A stretch of 64,000 bases of DNA from QAMH01 sp900556425. GTDB lineage: Bacteria > Actinomycetota > Coriobacteriia > Coriobacteriales > QAMH01. The stretch's first letter is position 1; the number at the start of each line of letters is the position of its first letter. The stretch lies in the NCBI GenBank assembly GCA_902475535.1, contig CABRZR010000003.1, forward strand, positions 103,980 to 167,979. The letters run 5' to 3'. The notes beneath the pieces were generated by a model. The model had not been told where the DNA came from, ran no database searches, and worked only from the letters and a program-made list of their open reading frames with translations. Below are positions 53,962 to 62,474 of the stretch, piece by piece. A program made the position numbers and the translations under genes.

Positions 53962-54099
53962 CTACTTCTCGAGCTTGGGATAGCTGATGCCCAAGACATC
54001 CGCGAGGTTCTTGAGCGCCTGCTCTTCTGGAATACCTGCTTCAGCTTGCTGATTCAGGTACCTTTGCATTTCCTCTTTGGTCATTTCCTGATCCTCCAT
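53962..54099 (-). CDS. 45-aa helical protein upstream of trmFO
   Basis: A short ORF: MEDQEMTKEEMQRYLNQQAE then AGIPEEQALKNLADVLGISY and PKLEK. Two starts are possible: ATG 54099 with AAGGA 8 bases upstream, or ATG 54084 with GGAGGA 7 bases upstream (40 aa). The composition, amphipathic helices and good SD indicate coding; the sequence has the feel of a helix-hairpin small regulatory or scaffold protein but belongs to no family I know. Confidence 0.65.
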   Translation of the reverse strand: MEDQEMTKEEMQRYLNQQAEAGIPEEQALKNLADVLGISYPKLEK

Positions 54100-54206
54100 G
54101 GTGCATTCCTTTCGGCAAGCTGCTTGAACTCACCGATTTACCTTACCATTGCCGCATCTTCTTGTCTCATGATGCGAGGAATTACATATGACGATTCCCT
54201 CCTTCC

Positions 54207-55127
54207 CTAGCGTCTTGGCACGAGCTGGTAGCGACCGTCCATGCCACGTTGGACGAGGTTGTCGAGTTCGTAGGAGGCAAGGCGTCTCGAGAGCTCGCCG
54301 GGAGAGAAGTCGAAGTAGGCCGCGAGCTGCTGGGCGGAAAGCGCCTCGGCGGCAAGAGCGCGCAAGACGGAATCGTCGCCGATGAGGTCATCGCATGCAT
54401 CCCCCTCCCCCTTCGCGACCCTATCGGAAAGCAGCTCGTACATGGAATGGGTCCAGGCAAGCTCGATCGCGGAATCGAGGGTCTCGGTATCGACGACGCA
54501 ATAGGCGCCCTGGGCGATGAGGTGGTTGGTGCCGCGCGAGTTGGGCGACGTGATGGAGCCGGGCACGGCCGCGACGTCGCGGTTGGCGCGCAAAGCCGCA
54601 TCGGCCGTCGAGAAGGTCCCGCTCGGGAGGCCAGCCTCCACGATGAGCACAAGTGCCGCAAGCCCCGCGATGATGCGATTGCGTCGCACGAAGGTCGGAC
54701 GCAGCGGCTGGGTGCCCCAGGGATTTTCGGAGATGACAGCACCTTGGGCATCTATGACACGTTGGAACAGTGCGCGGCCGCGTTTGGGATAGGTCACGTC
54801 GGCACCCGAGCCAAAGACGACGACCGTCGGGCAACCGGCATCGAGCGCCATGCGGTGCGCGCACTGGTCGCATCCCATCGCGCCACCGGAGATGATGGGA
54901 ATGCCGCGCGAGGCGATATGCGAGGCAAAGGCCTCGGCGCAGGCCAGACCATAGGGCGTCGCCTTACGAGAGCCGATGATGGCGATGCCCGGACGCAGGG
55001 CGGCCGGATTGCCGATACCGCGAAGCACGCGAGGCGGATCGGGTGTATCGCGCAATATGGCAGGATACTCGTCTGAGGCGATATCAATCTCGAATCGTGG
55101 GCCGTCCAATTGGCACGCATCATCCAT
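54207..55127 (-). CDS. dprA: DNA processing protein DprA
   Basis: Loads RecA on incoming single-stranded DNA during transformation. The 306-residue protein has the Rossmann-like domain: RPGIAIIGSRKATPYGLACA, IISGGAMGCDQCAHRMALDAG and VVFGSGADVTYPKRGRALFQ, the conserved DprA/Smf motifs, with a C-terminal winged helix (residues about 245-306). Start MDDACQLDGP at 55127 has GGAG upstream and lies 2 bases after the comM stop. With comM it forms a competence pair, but a complete uptake machinery is not in the window. Confidence 0.94.
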   Translation of the reverse strand: MDDACQLDGPRFEIDIASDEYPAILRDTPDPPRVLRGIGNPAALRPGIAIIGSRKATPYGLACAEAFASHIASRGIPIISGGAMGCDQCAHRMALDAGCPTVVVFGSGADVTYPKRGRALFQRVIDAQGAVISENPWGTQPLRPTFVRRNRIIAGLAALVLIVEAGLPSGTFSTADAALRANRDVAAVPGSITSPNSRGTNHLIAQGAYCVVDTETLDSAIELAWTHSMYELLSDRVAKGEGDACDDLIGDDSVLRALAAEALSAQQLAAYFDFSPGELSRRLASYELDNLVQRGMDGRYQLVPRR

Positions 55128-55129
55128 AG

Positions 55130-56635
55130 CTACTCCAGGTTATTGTCGACACGGTACATACATGACTCGAGCAGATGCTCCTCACGAACGGACTCGCTCT
55201 CGTCGAGGTCGGCAATCGTGCGCGCCACGCGCAGGATACGCACGATGCCACGCCCCGAGAGAAAATGCTTGCGCGCCATGTCCTCAATGAGCTTGTGGCC
55301 GGCGGTGCTGAGTCCACATGATTCGATCACCTCATGGGGCGTGACGTTTCCAAGCGACTCTGCACGCTCGCCACGCCAGCTCGCACGCTCGCGTGCCGCA
55401 CGCACCTCGTCGGCGATCCGCGCCGAGCACGTGCCCCTGCCACTCTCCAACACGCGTGTGGGGTCGACACGAGTGACCTCGCATATGAGATCGATGCGGT
55501 CCTTGAGCGGACCGCCCAGCTTTGCCTGATAGTGACTCACCTGGGTTTCGCTGCAACGGCAGGCATGCGCGGCATCACCCAGAAAACCGCAGGGACAGGG
55601 ATTGGAAGCGGCGATGAGCTGAAAGCGCGCGGGAAAGACCGCACGCGAACCGACCCTGCTCACGACAACCCTACCATCCTCGATGGGCTGACGCAGAGCC
55701 TGCAAAGCGCTGTTCGAGAACTCGGCGAACTCATCAAGGAACAGCACGCCGTTATGGGCAAGCGACACTTCGCCCGGCCGTACGTTACCCGAGCCGCCAC
55801 CGACGAGCGAAGCGACCGTCGCCGAATGATGCGGTGCGCGAAAGGGGCGTACGCCCGACGTAATGGCATGCAAATCGAGGCCGGCGACCGAGTGAATGAG
55901 TGCCGTCTCGATGCGCTCCTCCTCGTCAAGCGGCGGGAGTATGCTCGGCAAGCGTTTTGCAAGCATGCTCTTGCCCGCACCGGGAGGCCCGATGAGCAGA
56001 GCGCCATGCCCGCCTGCCGCCGCAATCGTGAGAGCGCGCACGGCGAATTGTTGGCCGACGACATCACGATAATCGAGTTGCTCGGCACCTACCCCAGCCT
56101 CAAGCGTGTCGGGAGGAGAGAACGACGCGGATCGCAGCTGGGCGAGATGGTCGATGCACACGTGATCGAGCCCGCTGAGCTTCGGCATGCACGTTGCATC
56201 GGATGCGGATAGCAGGCGCAACTGGTCTCGTTGGGCACCGATGGCGTATGCGAGCAAGCCGTCAACGGGGCGCACGGCGCCATCAAGGGCGAGCTCCCCC
56301 ACGGCCAGGGTCTCCTCGACGTAAGCCGGGTCAATCTGTCGCGTTGCAAGAAGATATGCGATCGCGATGGGCAAATCGAAGCCGGAGCCACTCTTGCGCA
56401 CGGTGGCAGGAGCCAGGTTGATAACCACGTGGCTGGCCGGCATATCGAAACCGGCCGCCCTCACGGCACTTCGCACCCGCAGACGTGCCTCTTGCACGGA
56501 CGCATCGGCCATGCCGACGATGTGCCAGCCAGGCAACCCCGGCCCGATCTCGATCTCAACCGTGACGGGAACGGCCTGGACACCGTAGAGGGCGCAGGTG
56601 GGGACGCAGGCGCGTACGGTCCTAGAAGCACTCAT
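55130..56635 (-). CDS. comM: ComM/YifB family AAA+ ATPase (Mg-chelatase-like)
   Basis: Helicase family that promotes branch migration in natural transformation. ATG 56635 gives 501 residues: N-terminal domain PVTVEIEIGPGLPGWHIVGMADASVQEARLRVRSA, Walker A GPPGAGKSMLAKRLP, Walker B NGVLFLDEFAEF, the sensor region LIAASNPCPCGFLGDA with a Cys cluster, and a C-terminal Mg-chelatase lid. Length matches. An open frame to 56734 is rejected. It overlaps the yraN gene by 14 bases and is followed by dprA. Confidence 0.94.
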   Translation of the reverse strand: MSASRTVRACVPTCALYGVQAVPVTVEIEIGPGLPGWHIVGMADASVQEARLRVRSAVRAAGFDMPASHVVINLAPATVRKSGSGFDLPIAIAYLLATRQIDPAYVEETLAVGELALDGAVRPVDGLLAYAIGAQRDQLRLLSASDATCMPKLSGLDHVCIDHLAQLRSASFSPPDTLEAGVGAEQLDYRDVVGQQFAVRALTIAAAGGHGALLIGPPGAGKSMLAKRLPSILPPLDEEERIETALIHSVAGLDLHAITSGVRPFRAPHHSATVASLVGGGSGNVRPGEVSLAHNGVLFLDEFAEFSNSALQALRQPIEDGRVVVSRVGSRAVFPARFQLIAASNPCPCGFLGDAAHACRCSETQVSHYQAKLGGPLKDRIDLICEVTRVDPTRVLESGRGTCSARIADEVRAARERASWRGERAESLGNVTPHEVIESCGLSTAGHKLIEDMARKHFLSGRGIVRILRVARTIADLDESESVREEHLLESCMYRVDNNLE

Positions 56636-57299
56636 TGAAGCAACCCTTATGATGACGCAGGAGCGCGCGATGAGGTGCCGTAACACAGATCGCAATGGCA
56701 TCGAAGCGGACGCTGCTGTTGTCATCCCAGTCATCGGTCACCATCATGTAACACAGCGCAATGCGTTCGTAGCGGCTCTGCTTGTTGCGCGTAATCGCCT
56801 CCTCGGGAAGCCCGGCCTCGAGACTCTGGCGCGTCTTGACCTCGATGAAGCAAAGCGTGCCTTCCGGGTCGCGGGCGATGATGTCCGCCTCTCCGAAGCG
56901 GCAGAACCAATTGCGCTTGATAATCGTGTACCCGCGGGACTTGAGGTAGCGCACGGCCGCCTCTTCGCCTTTCCTGCCGAGTTCCTGGCGCGATTCGATA
57001 TGACCTTCCTGCTCGTAGGGATCCCCGCAGAACTCCTCGGGCGAGATGTCGAAACTCCGATCCGGAGGTACGCTCGATGCACGAACGACCGTTTCGGCAT
57101 CTTTGTTCGCTACCCCAGCCTCACATTCATCGTCCTCAACCTTGCCTTCGGCGAACTCGAGCAAATCCTCGTCGATATCGCATGCGGACTCATCGCCGCA
57201 TTCGTTACCGCGAGCTTCCTCGTTTTCGACCATGCCATGCTCGTCAGCTGATGCTTCTTCGTCATTTCCGGGATATGCAATCTGCGCTTTTGCGGCCAT
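56622..57299 (-). CDS. YraN/UPF0102 family protein with long acidic N-terminal extension
   Basis: Residues about 105-225 are a UPF0102 (YraN) nuclease-fold domain: RQELGRKGEEAAVRYLKSRG, CRFGEADIIARDPEGTLCFIEVKTR, with the PD-(D/E)XK residues Asp, Glu and Lys visible. Ordinary YraN is about 120 residues; this one has roughly 105 extra N-terminal residues rich in Asp/Glu and Cys (for example NECGDESACDIDED). ATG 57299 is chosen because AAAGGA lies 7 bases upstream. It precedes comM, a common location. Role in DNA processing is suspected for the family but not proven. Confidence 0.88.
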   Translation of the reverse strand: MAAKAQIAYPGNDEEASADEHGMVENEEARGNECGDESACDIDEDLLEFAEGKVEDDECEAGVANKDAETVVRASSVPPDRSFDISPEEFCGDPYEQEGHIESRQELGRKGEEAAVRYLKSRGYTIIKRNWFCRFGEADIIARDPEGTLCFIEVKTRQSLEAGLPEEAITRNKQSRYERIALCYMMVTDDWDDNSSVRFDAIAICVTAPHRALLRHHKGCFNECF

Positions 57300-57513
57300 G
57301 TTCATCCTTTCTCGCCAAACTACCGTGGGGGAAATTCTTTCAGGCAAATCCAACAAAAACGCCGAATGTCTTTGGTCAAATCACCGAGCAAACACCCATC
57401 GATTCAAGACCTCTCTCCAACGAAAATCGGAACGAACCCGGATACGATTTGCGCTATGCATGACACGCACACCGTGGGATACTGAGCATGTGAAACGACA
57501 GAGCGGAGGGTTC

Positions 57514-58848
57514 ATGAAAGAGGAACGCGCGCAGTACATTGCCGATATCCTGGCACTGGATGGAGACGTCAACGGACGAGAAATGGCACTTGCCTTCATC
57601 GCCGACTCAGATGTCTGGGTTCATGGCGCCCCTGCGCCATTCCCCTACGTGCCATACCTCTTCAACAAAGAGGACCGCGCCTATATCGCCGATCAAGTAA
57701 CGACCATGCATCGCATTCTCTGCAAGGTGATCAGACGCTACCTTGACGACGAGGGTTATCGCGAGCTCTTTCACTTTCCCGAGGAGTTGCATCGCCTCAT
57801 CATGCTGCCTTGCGACTACGACGCCCTTCTGCCCATGGCGCGCTTCGACCTCTTCCTGAACGAGGATGATCTGAGCTACAAGTTTTGCGAATTCAATACG
57901 GACGGCAGCGGTGCCATGTCGCGCGACTACATGATCGGCAAGGCTCTCATGCAAGGCACGGCCTATAAGCGCTTCGCGCAAAATCACGAGCTCAGGCAGT
58001 TCGAACTCTTCGACAGTTGGGTCGCGTCCTTCATGCGCATATACGAAAGCCGTCCCAGCGCACGTCCCAACCCGACGATTGCCGTCACCGATTTTCGCGA
58101 AAGCGGGGTCTTCAGCGACTTCAACCGTTTCATTGAAGCATTCCAGAAGGCAGGATACGACGCGCGTTTCACCGACATACGTGACTTTGAGTTTGACGGC
58201 GAGCATCTCATCGACTCGACTGACGGTCAGATCGTCGATGCCATCTACCGTCGAGCGGTCACGAGCGAAATCCTGCAGCATCCTGGCGAGTGCGGTGGTC
58301 TCATCGACGCCGTTGCTGCTGGCAAAGTCTGTCTCATCGGGCATTTCCGCACGACGGTCGTGCATTCCAAGGAAGTCAACATCGCCTTGTTCGACGAGCG
58401 CACCCGCGTGTTCCTGAGCGAGGAGGAAGCCGCCTTCGTGGACGCACACGTACCGCGCACCTATCGCCTCGAAAGCGGCGTGGACGGCTTCACGCTCGAC
58501 GAGGTCAAAGACGACAAGGACGCCTGGATTATCAAGCCGGCCGATGATTACGGCGCGCACGGCGTATATCCCGGCGTCGACTTTGACCAGGAGCGATGGG
58601 AGCGCATCGTGGACGAGAACCTCGATGCCGGATACATCGTGCAGGAGTTCTACCAGCCGCCTCGCGTCGATATCATCAACACCGTCATCGACGGTGACGA
58701 CCCGTGCAAAGTCGAGTCATGGCAGTCCATGCCCGGCGTGTATCTCTACGAGGGCAAGCCCGTTGGCTTCTACTGCCGTCTAGGCAACGAGGGCGTCATC
58801 GCCATCGACCACGGTGGTCTATGCGCCAATAGCTTCGCCGTCGACTAA
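57514..58848 (+). CDS. ATP-grasp protein of the glutathionylspermidine synthase-like family
   Basis: A 444-residue protein; ATG 57514 has GGAGGG 5 bases upstream; the open frame from 57046 is rejected. The segments RFDLFLNEDDLSYKFCEFNTDGSGAMS, DAWIIKPADDYGAHGVYPG and GYIVQEFYQPPRVD resemble the ATP-grasp C-domain shared by GspS and YgiC/YjfC. It lacks the CHAP amidase domain of true glutathionylspermidine synthase. It should join an amine to a carboxylate using ATP, but the substrate is unknown. It is one of few plus-strand genes, transcribed away from yraN and converging with gltX, with a 4-base tail overlap. Confidence 0.85.
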   Translation: MKEERAQYIADILALDGDVNGREMALAFIADSDVWVHGAPAPFPYVPYLFNKEDRAYIADQVTTMHRILCKVIRRYLDDEGYRELFHFPEELHRLIMLPCDYDALLPMARFDLFLNEDDLSYKFCEFNTDGSGAMSRDYMIGKALMQGTAYKRFAQNHELRQFELFDSWVASFMRIYESRPSARPNPTIAVTDFRESGVFSDFNRFIEAFQKAGYDARFTDIRDFEFDGEHLIDSTDGQIVDAIYRRAVTSEILQHPGECGGLIDAVAAGKVCLIGHFRTTVVHSKEVNIALFDERTRVFLSEEEAAFVDAHVPRTYRLESGVDGFTLDEVKDDKDAWIIKPADDYGAHGVYPGVDFDQERWERIVDENLDAGYIVQEFYQPPRVDIINTVIDGDDPCKVESWQSMPGVYLYEGKPVGFYCRLGNEGVIAIDHGGLCANSFAVD

Positions 58849-60311
58849 TCGACGGCGAGCTCGGCAGCGGCCTTGAGCCGTTGTTCGACAATGGCCCGAT
58901 CCAAAAGTTCGATGGATTCGAAGAGCGGCGGGCTCACCATGTTGCCGCACACGGCAACGCGAATCGGCTGGAAGACGAACTTCGGCTTGGCGTCGAGCTT
59001 CTCGAGCAAGCCGCGCAACGCGGCCTCGATGCCCTCGACCGTCCACTCGCAATCCGCGAGCACCTCAGCGGCCTCAAGCAGGGCCGTCTTCGCGCCCTTG
59101 CCCTCCTTGCGGAGGACCTTCTCGACGCTCTTCTCGTCAAGTTCGATATGCTCGTCGAGAAGATAGGCAATCATGGGCACGGCCTCGGTCATGAGCTTGA
59201 CGCGCTCGCTCACGAGCGGATAGATGGCCTCCAGGCGCGGGCGCATCGCCTCGACACCGGCCTCGTCCGCTGCATACCCCGCCTCGATGAGATACGGCGC
59301 GAGCACGTCGACGAAGGCCGCCGCACCCATCTGCTGGATGTACTGGCTGTTGATCCACTCGAGCTTGTCGTAGTCAAGCGAGCTCGGATTCTTGCTGATG
59401 CGCTCGAGCGTGAAGAGCTTGGCCATCTGCTCGCGCGTGAACAGCGTGGTCTCGCCGTCGGGCGCCCAGCCGAGCAGTGCGAGGTAGTTGAAGAGCGCAT
59501 CGGGCAGGTAGCCCATATCGCGATATTCCTCGACGCTTGCCGCACCGTGACGCTTGGAGAGCTTCTTGCCATCCGGGCCGCAGATCATCGGCAGATGGGC
59601 AAAAGTCGGCGTGGGATAGCCAAGGGCCTCGTAGACGAGGACCTGGCGCGGCGTGTTGGAGAGATGGTCATCGCCGCGGATAATGTGCGTCATCTTCATG
59701 TTCACGTCATCGCAGACGACCGCGAAGTTATAGGTGGGCGTGCCGTCGCTGCGCACGAGAATCATGTCGTCCATGAGGGCGGCATCGAACTCCGCATCGC
59801 CATGGATGATGTCGTGCACGACGATGGTGCCGCGATCCTCGGGGACCTTAAGGCGCCACACATGGGGCTCGCCCGCATCGATGCGCTTCTGGGCCTCCTC
59901 GCGGCTCAGGCTGCGGCAAGGATCGGGCTCGTTGGCAGCACCAGCCTGCACGGCCTCGCGACGCGCCGCAAGCTCCTCGGAAGTGCAGAAGCAGGGATAG
60001 ACATTACCGCTCTCCTTGAGCTGCTCGAGGGCCTCCCTGTAAGTGTCGAAGCGCTCGGTCTGCATATAGGGACCGTAGTCGCCTCCGATGTGTGGACCCT
60101 CGTCCCAGTCGAGGCCGAGCCACCTCATGGCGCGGATGATGAGGTCGATGTTCTCCTTGGTCGAGCGTTCGGGATCGGTATCCTCGATGCGCAGGACGAA
60201 GGTACCGTCCATCGCGCGTGCGAACGCCCAGTTATAGATGGCGGTGCGTGCACCGCCAATGTGCAGCTTGCCCGTCGGCGACGGGGCAAAGCGAACTCGA
60301 ACCTCACTCAT
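58845..60311 (-). CDS. gltX: Glutamyl-tRNA synthetase
   Basis: Class I synthetase. The 488 residues start MSEVRVRFAPSPTGKLHIGG (HIGH motif LHIGG), contain the GGDYGPYMQTERFD segment and the KMSKS-like loop in GKKLSKRHG, and a helical anticodon domain. Typical bacterial length. An absolutely discriminating versus non-discriminating state cannot be judged by eye. Its stop overlaps the end of the convergent ATP-grasp gene by 4 bases. The start lies beside a large REP-like palindrome at 60341-60407. Confidence 0.96.
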   Translation of the reverse strand: MSEVRVRFAPSPTGKLHIGGARTAIYNWAFARAMDGTFVLRIEDTDPERSTKENIDLIIRAMRWLGLDWDEGPHIGGDYGPYMQTERFDTYREALEQLKESGNVYPCFCTSEELAARREAVQAGAANEPDPCRSLSREEAQKRIDAGEPHVWRLKVPEDRGTIVVHDIIHGDAEFDAALMDDMILVRSDGTPTYNFAVVCDDVNMKMTHIIRGDDHLSNTPRQVLVYEALGYPTPTFAHLPMICGPDGKKLSKRHGAASVEEYRDMGYLPDALFNYLALLGWAPDGETTLFTREQMAKLFTLERISKNPSSLDYDKLEWINSQYIQQMGAAAFVDVLAPYLIEAGYAADEAGVEAMRPRLEAIYPLVSERVKLMTEAVPMIAYLLDEHIELDEKSVEKVLRKEGKGAKTALLEAAEVLADCEWTVEGIEAALRGLLEKLDAKPKFVFQPIRVAVCGNMVSPPLFESIELLDRAIVEQRLKAAAELAVD

Positions 60312-60340
60312 AGCTCATCCAATCTTTCCAGAAGCGCGAA

Positions 60341-60407
60341 ATGAGACAGTTGCTCAGGGACGTTGTCTCATTTTCGATGAGACAACGTCCCTGAGCAACT
60401 GTCTCAT
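60341..60407. repeat. REP-like 31-bp perfect palindrome
   Basis: Two exact inverted arms (60341-60371 and 60377-60407) separated by TTTCG; the arms themselves have internal symmetry (GAGACA ... TGTCTC). It lies between gltX and tsf, just upstream of gltX on the minus strand. Extent and self-symmetry fit repetitive extragenic palindromes mobilised by RAYT transposases; that link is inference. A hairpin of this size might also block transcript decay. Confidence 0.88.
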
Positions 60408-60419
60408 TCCTTTGTTAAA

Positions 60420-60448
60420 GAGGGGATAACGCCGTGCGCTATCCCCTC
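60420..60448 (-). terminator. Terminator after tsf
   Basis: GAGGGGATA (60420-60428) pairs with 60440-60448; minus-strand RNA continues UUUAAC. Lies 26 bases after the tsf stop; probable terminator of rpsB-tsf. Confidence 0.75.
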
Positions 60449-60474
60449 CCGACTGACGTGCAGTTGAAGGAGCG

Positions 60475-61350
60475 TTACTCGCCGAGCTCGATGCGGGCGA
60501 AGGAGACGACCTTGATGTCGTCACCAATCTCCTTGGCGCACTTGGCGATGTAGGCGCCGACGGTGATGTCCGGATCCTTCACGAACTCCTGCTCCACGAG
60601 GCAGTTCTCCTTGTAGAACTTCTCCATACGGCCCGTGGCGATCTTCTCCTGGATGTTCTCGGGCTTGCCGGACTCGGCAGCCTGGGCCTTGTAGATCTCG
60701 AACTCGTGCTCGCGGATGCCCGCAGGCACGCTTTCCTTGTCGAGCGACACGGGATTGGTCGCGGCGATCTGCATGGCAACGTCCTTGCCCATGGCCAGGA
60801 AGCGCTCGTCGGTAGCCGTGGCCTCGTTGTTGAACGTGAAGCCCACGAGCACGCCGATGCGGCCGTTCATGTGAATGTAGGGGACCAGTGCGCCCGTACC
60901 GTCGATCTCAAGACGCTTGAAGTTCGAGATCTGCATGTTCTCGCCGATGATGTGGATGGCCTCGGTCAGCGCATCGCCAACCTTCTCGCCCTCGTACTCG
61001 CTCTCGAGGAGCTCGTCGACGGTGGCGGGATTGTTATGGACGACGGCACGCGTGAAGGTGTCGCAGTAGTCCTGGAACTTGTCGGTAAGTGCAACGAAGT
61101 CGGTCTCGCAGTTGACCTCGACGACGGCGCCCTTGCGCGCATCGTTCTTGCAGACGGCAACGTTGACGCGGCCTTCGTTGGTCGCGCGGCCGGCCTTCTT
61201 GGCTGCCTTGGCAAGACCGTGCGTGCGCAGCACGTCGACGGCCTTCTCGAAATCGCCCTCAGCCTCGGTAAGAGCCTTCTTGCACTCCATCATGCCAGCT
61301 CCGGTGGCCTCACGGAGCTCCTTGACCATCTTTGCGGTGATCTCTGCCAT
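60475..61350 (-). CDS. tsf: Elongation factor Ts
   Basis: Nucleotide exchange factor for EF-Tu. The 291 residues have the UBA-like start MAEITAKMVKELREATGAGM (MxxVKELREATGAGMMDCKKAL signature), the ETDFVAL block and the MQIAATNPVSLDKE region, then C-terminal dimer domain. Length typical (280-300). ATG overlaps the rpsB stop by one base (TAATG), so rpsB-tsf is a translationally coupled operon, the universal arrangement. Confidence 0.97.
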   Translation of the reverse strand: MAEITAKMVKELREATGAGMMECKKALTEAEGDFEKAVDVLRTHGLAKAAKKAGRATNEGRVNVAVCKNDARKGAVVEVNCETDFVALTDKFQDYCDTFTRAVVHNNPATVDELLESEYEGEKVGDALTEAIHIIGENMQISNFKRLEIDGTGALVPYIHMNGRIGVLVGFTFNNEATATDERFLAMGKDVAMQIAATNPVSLDKESVPAGIREHEFEIYKAQAAESGKPENIQEKIATGRMEKFYKENCLVEQEFVKDPDITVGAYIAKCAKEIGDDIKVVSFARIELGE

Positions 61351-62177
61351 TACTCTGCAACCTCCTCGGTCTTCTCTTCAATCTCTTTAATGGTGGACTC
61401 GGAGACCTCGACCCTCTCGGAGATCTCGGGCTCCTCGGGGATAGCGGGGACTTCCTTGTCCGTATCCGCAGTCATCTCCTGCTCGGTAACAACCGTGCCG
61501 GAACCGGCGATGAGCGCATCGGCGGCAAGCTGGCACAGCAGGTTGACCGAACGGATGGCATCGTCGTTTGCGGGGATGCCATAATCGATATCGTCGGGAT
61601 CGGCGTTGGTATCGATGAGGCCCACGATGGGGATATGCAGACGATGCGCCTCGCGCACGGCGTTATCCTCGTGCTTCGTGTCAACGATAAAGAGCGCGTC
61701 GGGCAGGTCATGCATGTTGCGGATGCCGCCCAGGGCGAGCTCGAGCTTGGTGTGCTCCTTGTTGAGACCGGCCTGCTCCTTCTTGGTGTATGCGTCAAAG
61801 CGGCCGTCGGCCTTCATGGCCTCGATCTCCTCCATGCGCTGCACGCGCGTGCGGATCGTGGCGAAGTTGGTGAGCATGCCGCCCATCCAGCGATAGTTGA
61901 CGTAGGGCATGCCGCAGCGCTCGGCAGCGGTCTTGATGGACTCCTGGGCCTGCTTCTTGGTGCCGACGAAAAGGACCTTCTTGCCAGCTGCGCCCAGATT
62001 GAGCAGGAAGCTATACGCGTCGTCGATGGCGTAGAGGGACTTCTTGAGATCGATGATGTAGATGCCGTTGCGCTCGCCGAAGATATACGGCTTCATCTTC
62101 GGGTTCCAGCGGCGGGTCTGATGGCCGAAGTGGACGCCGGCCTCCAGAAGGGACTTGATGGACACAGTTGTAGCCAT
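61350..62177 (-). CDS. rpsB: 30S ribosomal protein S2 with acidic C-terminal tail
   Basis: S2 from ATG 62177 (GGAGG upstream): SIKSLLEAGVHFGHQTRRWNPKM, IIDLKKSLYAIDDAYSFL and DPDDIDYGIPANDDAIRS are diagnostic. The 275-residue protein ends in a roughly 40-residue Glu/Val/Ile-rich tail (EEPEISERVEVSESTIKEIEE region) that is longer and more acidic than in E. coli. An open frame to 62345 is rejected. tsf follows with overlap. Confidence 0.96.
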   Translation of the reverse strand: MATTVSIKSLLEAGVHFGHQTRRWNPKMKPYIFGERNGIYIIDLKKSLYAIDDAYSFLLNLGAAGKKVLFVGTKKQAQESIKTAAERCGMPYVNYRWMGGMLTNFATIRTRVQRMEEIEAMKADGRFDAYTKKEQAGLNKEHTKLELALGGIRNMHDLPDALFIVDTKHEDNAVREAHRLHIPIVGLIDTNADPDDIDYGIPANDDAIRSVNLLCQLAADALIAGSGTVVTEQEMTADTDKEVPAIPEEPEISERVEVSESTIKEIEEKTEEVAE

Positions 62178-62320
62178 TGTGGGTAAACCTCCAGTTTTCG
62201 TTAGTCCTCTGCTCGGATCATCGCCGTGCTGCCCGCAACCCCCTTCGGGGCCACTAGCGGGGCGGCTCCCCTCGCATGTGAAATAAAAGCTACTGCCATG
62301 CGTTTTCGCACAGCTTGCCA

Positions 62321-62349
62321 ATTCTATCTCTGCCGCAAGACGCATGCAA
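62321..62349 (-). promoter_or_regulatory. Candidate sigma-A promoter of rpsB-tsf
   Basis: On the minus strand TTGCAT (62349-62344) and TAGAAT (62326-62321) are separated by 17 bases. The predicted transcript has a leader of about 135 bases before the rpsB ATG with GC-rich hairpin potential (around 62235-62275), which may carry S2 feedback control as in other bacteria. Confidence 0.6.
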
Positions 62350-62372
62350 GGATTAATTAAGTGCTACCATGG

Positions 62373-62474
62373 ATGGCACCATCGGGAGCTGCGTAGCAAA
62401 GCGCGGCTGAGAGGCGAAATTAATCGCGACCGACAAGACGGTTCCGGTAATGCGGGACTGGAAGGGATTGCCAT
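62373..62474 (+). promoter_or_regulatory. TPP riboswitch (THI element) overlapping the thiD start
   Basis: The region shows the key TPP-aptamer parts in order: P2 arms AGCTGCG/CGCGGCT, the CTGAGA signature (62407-62412), a P3 extension, and the second-lobe motif GGTAATGC. The closing stem P1 can form between ATGGC...ATC at 62373-62383 and GAT...GCCAT at 62466-62474, which includes the thiD ATG, so ligand binding would directly hide the start codon. It precedes two thiamine genes and a thiamine pyrophosphokinase start. Distances fit translational control. Confidence 0.85.
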
